A stretch of DNA of 64,000 bases. Source: Akkermansiaceae bacterium. Lineage in GTDB: Bacteria > Verrucomicrobiota > Verrucomicrobiia > Verrucomicrobiales > Akkermansiaceae. This document shows positions 53,023 through 60,516 of this stretch, one piece after another (position 1 is the first letter of the stretch; each line of letters opens with the position of its first letter). The stretch lies in the NCBI GenBank assembly GCA_015062005.1, contig SUVL01000001.1:1-64000 (forward strand). The letters run 5' to 3'. The notes under the pieces were generated by a model that was not told the origin of the DNA, did no database searches, and saw nothing but the letters and a program-made list of their open reading frames with translations. The translations under genes were made by a program, and so were the position numbers.

Positions 53023-53056
53023 AAAGCCCCGCAGGATATTCACCTGCGGGGCTTTT
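53023..53056 (+). terminator. tRNA-Leu terminator
   Basis: AAAGCCCCGCAGG pairs with CCTGCGGGGCTTT and is followed by a T, just after the tRNA. It also lies at the end of the convergent membrane-protein gene. Confidence 0.8.
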
Positions 53057-53061
53057 CTCAT

Positions 53062-54348
53062 TCAGTGCTGCCAGCCCATCATCAGGAAATCCTGGGAGCC
53101 TACGCAGCGGGGATTGGCCCCATCTGCTGCCGGGTGGAACCATATCTCCCAGGTTGAGGCATAGAACTCATTCCAATTACCGGGCTCTACCAGCACGGAC
53201 GCATCCACTGCCACGCTGCACACGCTGCCCAGCCGCTTCAGCGGCAGCTCCTTCCACCTTCCTATCGGCTTACCTGTAGTGACTTCGCGAGCGCTCAGGC
53301 TGATACACCCCTCCGGATAGTCCGCCGGCAGTATCACCACGGCCTTGTATACCCCATCATTACCGGCAGTGCTCCACAGACAAAGAAACGGCCCTGGCGG
53401 CACAGGCGGCAGAATGGAATCCAGGTATTCACGGGTGGGATTCGCCGCCAGTTCCTTCAGGCTGTCATCCAGAGCCAGCATACAGCCCCCGCCTCGCGGT
53501 TCGGGGGCACTCGGTGAATAAAAAGCCTTGAAATTCAGTACCAGCGACCAACCGTTGTGCAAGGCGTGCTTCCATTGCCATTCCGGCAGCTCCGCACGCT
53601 CCACCTCCCGGGCATCCCGCCATTCCTTCTTCTCTCGCTCAGAGGTATACAACGCATAGGTCTGCGGGTCATCCGCATGCCCCAGCATCACCTCATCCTG
53701 CCACAACGCAAGCACCGGCGCATCAAAACGCGGATTCTCAGCCTCTGCATACAGGCAGCGCAGCACATACTCCTGCAAAATCTCCGGTGCCTCCGCCGTC
53801 AGCCGCTCCAGATTCAGCAGCGGCGGCAGAGCCACCTGATGCAATGGCGGCTCTCGACGAGGACGCAGGTTCAGCAATTCGCGCGCGCGGTCAGAAGCAG
53901 GTTTTACATCCCCCTGCAGCTCCCGCAGCCCTCGGGGCGACACAAACTCCCGCCCCTCCGGAAGCGTCAGGCCGTGTGCAAACCTATCCGGAAAAAAGGC
54001 CGTCAGAATCATCAGACTCAGTCCCAGCAGCAGCGCCAGCGCCCCGCTCAGCATGGTGCAGCCCCAGCAGCCAGCCACATGCCACCACATACGCCGCATC
54101 ACCCCCTGCACCGTGCGCACCAGCAGCCACCCCACCAACCCCAGCCACAAAATCAGCACCAGGCACGCCACGACAAGCAACAGCCACTCCAACACCGAGC
54201 TCCAGAGCGTATACTCCATCCGCCAGCTCCACAAATGCGCCGCCATCATCAGCCCCACCAACACACCCCAGCCCAGTAGCGCGGCCAGCGGCAGCCCCCA
54301 GCAACGCTTGCAAAAAGAGCTCATACCTCCCCAAAGCTTCTGCATCAT
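53062..54348 (-). CDS. Hypothetical membrane protein
   Basis: I do not recognise this 428-residue protein. It has three N-terminal membrane helices (to about residue 115) separated by arginine-rich turns. A large soluble region follows, rich in Pro, Glu and Trp, with no motif I know. Its last part (YKAVVILPADYPEGCISL onward) looks beta-rich. I start at the ATG pair at 54345/54348, where the hydrophobic pattern begins; the frame is open further upstream only in proline/arginine-rich antisense of the GH109 gene. Confidence 0.65.
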   Translation of the reverse strand: MMQKLWGGMSSFCKRCWGLPLAALLGWGVLVGLMMAAHLWSWRMEYTLWSSVLEWLLLVVACLVLILWLGLVGWLLVRTVQGVMRRMWWHVAGCWGCTMLSGALALLLGLSLMILTAFFPDRFAHGLTLPEGREFVSPRGLRELQGDVKPASDRARELLNLRPRREPPLHQVALPPLLNLERLTAEAPEILQEYVLRCLYAEAENPRFDAPVLALWQDEVMLGHADDPQTYALYTSEREKKEWRDAREVERAELPEWQWKHALHNGWSLVLNFKAFYSPSAPEPRGGGCMLALDDSLKELAANPTREYLDSILPPVPPGPFLCLWSTAGNDGVYKAVVILPADYPEGCISLSAREVTTGKPIGRWKELPLKRLGSVCSVAVDASVLVEPGNWNEFYASTWEIWFHPAADGANPRCVGSQDFLMMGWQH

Positions 54349-54481
54349 AAGGGAACCATAACAGGAAAATGGCACCTTGTCCAGTAAAAGTCCGGGAGCA
54401 GCGGTGTGATTCGGTGCGGATGCGGTGGATGCTGAGACCACCCAGCGGGTCTGGGTTGAAGGATGATCTCGTCGGTCGTAC

Positions 54482-54513
54482 AAAAAGCCGGGGTGCTTCG
54501 TGAGCACCCCGGC
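54482..54513 (-). terminator. GH109 gene terminator
   Basis: GCCGGGGTGCT pairs with AGCACCCCGGC around a 5-nt loop and is followed by TTTTT on the minus strand, 25 bp after the stop at 54539. Confidence 0.8.
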
Positions 54514-54538
54514 GCTTACTAAATTGAGTATTGGAGAT

Positions 54539-56245
54539 TTACTTCTGGGCGGCTTCGACCTCAGCGTAGGTCTCAGCATAGGCCTTTTCAGCGGCAGCCT
54601 TGGCGGCGGCGGTGGCCTTCTCAGCCGTAGCAATCTCGGCATCGAGCTGGGCGGCGGCGGCCTCGTAGGCCTTCACGGCTGCAGCATCGCCGGACTGGGC
54701 GGCATCATACAGGTTCCAGAGGTTCAGCTTCTCCACCGCAATCTTCTGGGCGGCGGTGTAAGCCTCGGCGGCAGCTTCGGCAGCAGCTTCCTCAGCAGGG
54801 GCAGCCCAGGCGTGCTGGTAGCCCTTCACATCGTTCCAGTGGCCGCGGGTGAAGTCGGGGAAGGAGACGGAGCAGTTGCCGTTGTCCATGGACAGGGAGC
54901 CGAGCTCAGCCAGGCAGCACCACTCGGCTAGGTCGTACACGTCCATATCCAGGGGCAGACCGTTCTGCAGGCAATATACCATGCGCACGTCCATGAAGAA
55001 GTCCATGCCGCCGTGGCCACCCACCTTCTCAGCCATTTCGCCGTACTTCTTGATGATGGGGTGACGATAGGTGGCGCGAAGCTTCTTCATGTTCTCCTCG
55101 CTCATGAAGGAGTGGGAGTCGAGGTCCTCCAGGTCGGGGGCACCTTCAGAACCTTCCAGGTGAGCCGACTCAAGCACAAAGCCTTCGATGGGGTACTTGT
55201 TGGCAAAACCGCGGGTGCCGGTAAGCTGGAACAGGCGGTTGTAGGGCTGCGGGTTCATCACGTTGTGCTGAATCTCCACAACCTTGCCATTGGCCGTGCG
55301 CATAAGCGTGGTGGTGTGGTCACCGTTGCGGAATTCCGGGCAGGGCTTGCCGGTCTTCTTCTCAACGTACTCCCTGCCGTGCACAGACTTGGTGTCCATG
55401 GCCACGAGAGTAGTGAAGCGGTCACCGCGGTGAATATCCATCACCTGAGCTACGGGGCCAAGACCGTGAGTAGCGTACACATCGCCACGGTTCTCCTTGT
55501 TGTACTTCATGCGCCAGCCGAGCTTCTCAGGGTCATTGGCGGGGTTCACCCAGTATTCGTCCCAGAACGGGTCGAGGTTGTGGATGTAGGCACCCTTGGC
55601 GTAGAGCACTTCACCAAACACGCCCTTCTGGGCCATGTTCAGGGAGTCCAGCTCAAACCAGTCGTAGCAGCAGTTCTCCAGAATCATGCAATGCTTTCGG
55701 GTCTTCTCAGAAAGGTTGATGAGCTCCCAGCACTGCTGCAGGTTCATGGCGCTGGGCACCTCGATAGCCGTGTGCTTGCCATTCTCCAGGGCACACTTGG
55801 CCACGGGGAAGTGGTGGTCCCAGTCGGTAGCAATGTACACCAGGTCGATGTCATCGCGCTTGCAAAGTTCTTCGTAACCGGTTGCACCGTAGTAGATTGC
55901 AGCGGGAGCCAGACCCGCCTTGCGCAGACGCTCCTGGCACTTCTCTGCACGCTTCTTCTCATAGTCGCAAAGGGCCACAATCTCCACACCGGGGATGTGG
56001 GTGAAACGTGAAACAGCACCCGGGCCACGCATACCAAGGCCCACAAAAGCCACGCGAACGGTCTTCATCTTGGGGGCGGTAAGGCCCACCACGTGCTGCT
56101 GCCCTTCCGGACGCACAGGAGATTCCACCACGAGGGTGCCCTTATCCCAATGAGTCTTAGTGTCCGGAGACAGCGACTGTGCCTGCAGCCCGCTCACAGC
56201 GAAGAGGGCGAGGAACGCCAGTGTCAATACTCGATTCAGTTTCAT
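54539..56245 (-). CDS. GH109-type alpha-N-acetylgalactosaminidase, exported
   Basis: GH109 enzymes use tightly bound NAD to cleave terminal alpha-GalNAc from mucin-type or blood-group A glycans. The 568-residue protein has a signal peptide (to about residue 22), the NAD-binding VAFVGLGMRGPGAVSR (66-81), and the GH109-like core with YIATDWDHHFPVAKCALENGK, IEVPSAMN, ILENCCYDWFELDSLNM and THGLGPVAQVMDIHRGDRF. The last 90 residues (479-568) are a highly Ala-rich helical tail not typical of the family. It stands alone with its own terminator. Confidence 0.85.
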   Translation of the reverse strand: MKLNRVLTLAFLALFAVSGLQAQSLSPDTKTHWDKGTLVVESPVRPEGQQHVVGLTAPKMKTVRVAFVGLGMRGPGAVSRFTHIPGVEIVALCDYEKKRAEKCQERLRKAGLAPAAIYYGATGYEELCKRDDIDLVYIATDWDHHFPVAKCALENGKHTAIEVPSAMNLQQCWELINLSEKTRKHCMILENCCYDWFELDSLNMAQKGVFGEVLYAKGAYIHNLDPFWDEYWVNPANDPEKLGWRMKYNKENRGDVYATHGLGPVAQVMDIHRGDRFTTLVAMDTKSVHGREYVEKKTGKPCPEFRNGDHTTTLMRTANGKVVEIQHNVMNPQPYNRLFQLTGTRGFANKYPIEGFVLESAHLEGSEGAPDLEDLDSHSFMSEENMKKLRATYRHPIIKKYGEMAEKVGGHGGMDFFMDVRMVYCLQNGLPLDMDVYDLAEWCCLAELGSLSMDNGNCSVSFPDFTRGHWNDVKGYQHAWAAPAEEAAAEAAAEAYTAAQKIAVEKLNLWNLYDAAQSGDAAAVKAYEAAAAQLDAEIATAEKATAAAKAAAEKAYAETYAEVEAAQK

Positions 56246-56494
56246 ATGTATGATTAATACGAGGTTTCTCCTTCCTTTCTTTCATGAACCCACCTGCTTA
56301 CGCATTTTCAAGGAAAGGAAGCAATTTCAGTGTAGTCATTGCAACTCCGCAGGTCAAGGCTATTCTGCTGCATCGGGCGCTCAATCCACGCGTGTCTCAC
56401 AGATTTTGTAAGCGATAGAAATATAAGCAACATTCTGGAAGAAGCCCCCCCTCTGCTCACAAAATGAGAATTTGGCTATCAGAAAGCCTGTTTC

Positions 56495-59400
56495 TCACTT
56501 CCTGCGGCGGCGGGCGGCGAGGGCGGCCAGTGCCAGCAGGCTCAGGGTACCCGTGGCGGGCTCAGGGATGACGAAGTAGACAAAGCCCACGTCAGACTGG
56601 TCGAAATAGCCGACGGCCTGCCCTGCATCGGTGAACGCCGTTACAGTCAGTTTTTCCGTATCAGCAAACTTCACATTCTCGCCGAAATGCACGCGCACCA
56701 GCCCCTCCACCGGCGTAGTGAGTTCTGTGAAATCAATCACCATGCCCGTACCGGTGAGGGTGAGTGAGCCACTCAGAGCCGCAGATTCCACATCCAACAC
56801 CACCGTGCCGGCGGCCAGCAGCATCCGGGTATCAACCGAGCCCCCAAGGCTGAGAGTCAGGGCGGAATCCAGCGTTGTGCTGGTCAGCTGTGTGTTGGCA
56901 CTTCCCAGCGCCAGCGTGGTTTCCTGCATGGAAACAGTAGCGCCATCGGCTGATGTAATGGCACTGGAAGAATCCAGGTACAGCTCACAGAGCTCCACGC
57001 TCACATTCTTCTGCAGCGACATGACAGCGGAGGCTATGCGCCCGGATTCTCCCTCCGCAGACTCAAGGCGCAGCTGCGTAGCAGAGCTTATGGTGGATTC
57101 CACCTTCTCCAGGGCGCCGCTCTCGGCCGTGCCTTTCAGGGAGGCCAGCTCCGTGCTTCCGCGCTGCCAGGAAAGCGTGGCGTCCTTCGCCAGCTTCACA
57201 TCGCCCTTGTGGCCGTAATAAGCCTTGATGTCAGCGGTGGATTCCAGCTTCTCGCCACCCTCGATGTATTCCTGGTCATACTGCACGCCCTCGTGCATGA
57301 TGTACCTGCCGCCCTCCTGCACCGTCACCGTGCCGGTCAGGCGGGCATGGCTCTCCAGCTCAAAGGTGGCGTCTTTCTGCACGGTCACGTTCATGGCAGC
57401 ATCGGCATAGTGCCAGTCATTATCACGCGTGGTAAAGTCGGCCTCATATTGGGTGTGGGTTGTGCCATAGCCGTGCACCGTGAGAGTACCGGCCAGCTTC
57501 ACGGTACCATTTTCCACAGTCAGCCCGCTATCGGCATGTTCCAGACTGGTGCGGATGCTGTTCAGCTCCCAGGTGCCACCGCCGGCATAGATAATGCCCA
57601 GCGCGGAATCCTTGGAATCCCGGAAGGAACCAACAAACTTCTTATTGCCGCCCTCCTTGAAACTGAGTACGGCGCGATCCGCAGAGCTGTTGCTGATGAC
57701 AGCCTCCTCCGTGAGCGCATTGATGGTGAAACCATCGCGTGTTTCGCCACCGCTCAGGTACCAATCCATCTTGTTGCCATTCATATCCAGCGTGCCGCCG
57801 CCGTTGCCGAAGGTCAGGTCGCGGTAAATCTGGGTGGTATCCTTAATCACCACGGTGGAGCCGGTATTCACCAGCACGTTGTAGGCTGCATAGCCCTTCT
57901 CCTGGTTCAGCAGGGTCTTGCCCTTGCCGCCCACATTCAGGAAGATTTCATTGTTATCGCTGCCGCAGATATTCAGCGTACCCTCGCCCACCTTGCGCCA
58001 CTCGCGCATGAAGCTTGCATCCGAATTGCGCAGGCTCACATTCACCTGCACCCCGGCATCCACCACATAGCCGGCGGAGTTCAGCTGATCACTTCCGGCA
58101 GGGGCTACGTTGAAGCTCACATTCTTCTTGCCATTGGCCGCAAAATGCAGATAGCCGGCGCCTAAATCAGTATCCTTCGTCACGTTGATGGTGTACGATG
58201 CGCTATCAGCAGCAGCCTCAAACACCAGGTTCTGCGTCTGGAACAACTTGGCATAGGTGAGGCCGGTGGCCGCCACCACATTTTTGTCCACCACCTCCAC
58301 ACTAGCCGTAGCGTTCAGGTACTCATTGCCATAGGCATACCAGGTATCGCTGTTCTTCAGGTCGGAAAGAGATTTCCAGGTATTCTGCCCGGTTTCTACG
58401 GCGTTGAAGCAGGAGTTCCATTTCTTATCGTAAAGGTTCCCGTCATTATCACTAAGGAAGCCCTGAGCCGCTACGGCGGTAAATGTGACGCCGTTGATGG
58501 TATCAGACAAGCCGCCCTTCCCGTCATCATCCTTCGGCGTTTCAGCACCATTGATGTTCAGCGCGCCCGAGACTGTGGACATATCCACGCAGAAGGAATC
58601 GGCCTGCATCACATTCTGCGTCCACTCCAGAGCTTCACACCCATTAGTCTGCATATTATTGTTGGTGCTGCCACGGTGGGCCATCAGGAACTTATAGCTA
58701 CCAGTCTCCGCGTCGCCCTCCCACACAAAGTAGGGGCTGCCGGAGTCGCCCTCGGTTGAGCCGAAGGGAAGCGGAGTTCCGGCACCTGCGCCTTTGCCTG
58801 GTTCCCAGCCAGTGGTACCAATCACCGTTCCGTGGCGCAAATCACTGGTGGAAGAAGCCCAATTCGTGACACCAGCCACACCGCCTACCAGGTACACACC
58901 CTGAATACTCTCGTCCGAGTTTCCATTCTGGTCGCGCAGCTGCTGCAAACCACCGCCCACGCGGTACACCAGCTCGCCCTTGTAGTCGGCGGAGGAACCT
59001 CCCGTCATCTGCGCAGGGGTCACATCCGTCACCAGCTTGGTCAGGCGAGCCACCTTGTAGTCATTCGTACCGTAATAGATGTGGTGCACAAACGTATTAT
59101 TGGCACCGTATTCATCCACCGTCACGTACTTGATGGATTTACCGGTCCCTATGCCATAATCATTCCCTGTGAATGTCGGGTACAACTGTGATGAATTATG
59201 CGCAACGGTCACAATGTAATTGTAACCGATGGCGGTCACATTGCCCATGTCTGCCACGCTGTCGAAACTGATCATCTCGTGCGGCAGAGTATAGGCCGCC
59301 TGTCCGCCGGTGTACTCAATCTTCACTCCGCCATCCCGCTGGCGGATGTAATCCAGCAGCTCATTGGTCGTACCCGTTGCATACCTGCCGGAATTCGTGG

Positions 59401-59518
59401 CAAAATCCACATAAGTAAACGTTGAAACATCCGTGTGCCGCACTGCCGCCTGTACCGAGCACAGACCAAGCACAAATACCACAGAGCGAAGAAGCTGGAG
59501 AGGGAGACGCAGTTTCAT
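56495..59518 (-). CDS. S6-like serine protease with PEP-CTERM anchor
   Basis: A 1007-residue exported protein. After a signal peptide (to about 24) comes a chymotrypsin-like domain with His107 (YIVTVAHNSS), Asp153 (TNDYKVARL) and Ser259 (STEGDSGSPYF), as in IgA-protease/SPATE (S6) passengers. From about 330 the protein is a beta-helix-like passenger with repeats (WELNSIR, GTLTVHG, TVQKDATFELESHARLTG). Instead of an autotransporter barrel it ends with a PEP-CTERM signal: IPEPATGTLSLLALAALAA followed by RRRRK (982-1007), for exosortase-type processing and surface display. Confidence 0.85.
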   Translation of the reverse strand: MKLRLPLQLLRSVVFVLGLCSVQAAVRHTDVSTFTYVDFATNSGRYATGTTNELLDYIRQRDGGVKIEYTGGQAAYTLPHEMISFDSVADMGNVTAIGYNYIVTVAHNSSQLYPTFTGNDYGIGTGKSIKYVTVDEYGANNTFVHHIYYGTNDYKVARLTKLVTDVTPAQMTGGSSADYKGELVYRVGGGLQQLRDQNGNSDESIQGVYLVGGVAGVTNWASSTSDLRHGTVIGTTGWEPGKGAGAGTPLPFGSTEGDSGSPYFVWEGDAETGSYKFLMAHRGSTNNNMQTNGCEALEWTQNVMQADSFCVDMSTVSGALNINGAETPKDDDGKGGLSDTINGVTFTAVAAQGFLSDNDGNLYDKKWNSCFNAVETGQNTWKSLSDLKNSDTWYAYGNEYLNATASVEVVDKNVVAATGLTYAKLFQTQNLVFEAAADSASYTINVTKDTDLGAGYLHFAANGKKNVSFNVAPAGSDQLNSAGYVVDAGVQVNVSLRNSDASFMREWRKVGEGTLNICGSDNNEIFLNVGGKGKTLLNQEKGYAAYNVLVNTGSTVVIKDTTQIYRDLTFGNGGGTLDMNGNKMDWYLSGGETRDGFTINALTEEAVISNSSADRAVLSFKEGGNKKFVGSFRDSKDSALGIIYAGGGTWELNSIRTSLEHADSGLTVENGTVKLAGTLTVHGYGTTHTQYEADFTTRDNDWHYADAAMNVTVQKDATFELESHARLTGTVTVQEGGRYIMHEGVQYDQEYIEGGEKLESTADIKAYYGHKGDVKLAKDATLSWQRGSTELASLKGTAESGALEKVESTISSATQLRLESAEGESGRIASAVMSLQKNVSVELCELYLDSSSAITSADGATVSMQETTLALGSANTQLTSTTLDSALTLSLGGSVDTRMLLAAGTVVLDVESAALSGSLTLTGTGMVIDFTELTTPVEGLVRVHFGENVKFADTEKLTVTAFTDAGQAVGYFDQSDVGFVYFVIPEPATGTLSLLALAALAARRRRK

Positions 59519-59599
59519 AAGTTTCGCTTAGAACGCTATTTATTGAATCAATACCACATTCGCCCATTCAAGGCAAACGAAAAATGCATTCCCCGCCAT

Positions 59600-59705
59600 T
59601 TTCGCCACATGTGAGCGACAAATTGATGTTTATCGGGCAGAATTGTCCGAGGAATTTTTGAGTCCCGGAGGGACTCTGAATTCCGCGGACGTTCCGTCCG
59701 CAAAC
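59600..59705. repeat. Small modular hairpin repeat
   Basis: GTCCGAGGAATTTTTGAGTC resembles the GGAATTTTGAGCCCG segment of the transposase-linked repeats. Two hairpins follow, GAGTCCCGGAGGGACTC and GCGGACGTTCCGTCCGC. No gene is visible between the protease start and 59717. Confidence 0.6.
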
Positions 59706-59716
59706 TGCCCAACCCT

Positions 59717-60175
59717 TCAGAGTGCACCACTCGAGCCCGGGAGGTTCAAGGCTTTTGCCCGCTCTTTTTCCCGGGCGGTGAGCAGATCATACATGCGATT
59801 TTTCGCGGCGGAGCGGAAGGGCAGCTCGTTCCAACGCTGCAGTAAATCCGCCGGCAGCATATAGGCAGGGCGATACGTCGCCGCGCGGTACTGTTCCGCC
59901 AGGGATTTATCGCCCATTTGCTCCTCATCCACGGAGTAAAAAGTGCGCCACACCTTCCCATCTGACGCCAGGAACTCCAAATCCACCCCATAAGAACATG
60001 CGGCCGGCTGCGGGCCGAAACTGCTATCGTGCTTTTCTTTCAACCACATATTGAAATCGCGGGGCGGGGTATTTTCCAAAGCCGAGAAGCCCTTGCGCAC
60101 CGTAGCGATTTCCTCTTGAGACAACGGCATATACTCCATCTCCTTGCCAAAATCAAGGCTCAGGCGCACTCGCAT
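59717..60175 (-). CDS. Hypothetical protein
   Basis: I do not recognise this 152-residue protein. It is soluble and charged, with short aromatic motifs (NMWLKEKHDSSFG, GKVWRTFYSVDEEQMGD, RWNELPFRSAAKNRMYDLL). The true start may be 60175 or an ATG 12 codons later (MEYMPLSQEE). A 26-codon frame ends inside its first codons. Composition is like its neighbours. Confidence 0.6.
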   Translation of the reverse strand: MRVRLSLDFGKEMEYMPLSQEEIATVRKGFSALENTPPRDFNMWLKEKHDSSFGPQPAACSYGVDLEFLASDGKVWRTFYSVDEEQMGDKSLAEQYRAATYRPAYMLPADLLQRWNELPFRSAAKNRMYDLLTAREKERAKALNLPGSSGAL

Positions 60176-60240
60176 ATCCGCGGCATCTCTTCGCGAGTTT
60201 CGGAGAAATCAAACAGTTCACCTTGTATATCAGCCTTCAT
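60160..60240 (-). CDS. Possible 26-aa upstream ORF
   Basis: An ATG at 60240 opens a 26-residue frame that starts MKADIQGELFDFSETREEMP and ends 16 nt inside the next gene. Its acidic composition resembles real protein. It could be a coupled leader peptide, or the true N terminus of the downstream gene separated by a frameshift. Confidence 0.35.
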   Translation of the reverse strand: MKADIQGELFDFSETREEMPRICECA

Positions 60241-60244
60241 AGGG

Positions 60245-60450
60245 AAGTATATATATCAATCCTTCTTAGTTATTTTCCTAATTTATGGCCAACCGGGAAA
60301 TATTTTTCCCACTTCGAATATCCCTCAACACAAGCCGTATAATAAAGTTATGATAATTTATTTATTTAAAGAGCGTCTTTCTTTTACCTCAAAACGCCGT
60401 TTATCACCAAAACCATAAAGCAGCATTAGGAATATTATCTGATTTTCCAC
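60245..60450. other. AT-rich intergenic stretch before gyrA's terminator
   Basis: About 200 bp, mostly A and T, with no coding frame, RNA gene or repeat that I can see. It probably contains the promoter of the 60160-60240/59717-60175 pair, but no box is convincing. Confidence 0.5.
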
Positions 60451-60452
60451 TC

Positions 60453-60481
60453 ACCCCGCCTGCCGGGATGGCAGGCGGGGT
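60453..60481 (-). terminator. gyrA terminator
   Basis: ACCCCGCCTGCC pairs with GGCAGGCGGGGT around a 5-nt loop, 36 bp after the gyrA stop. It lacks a long T-run, so it may work with Rho or only slow the polymerase. Confidence 0.6.
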
Positions 60482-60516
60482 AAGACTTATGAGTTGGTCA
60501 GGGTTGCAGATGAGCG

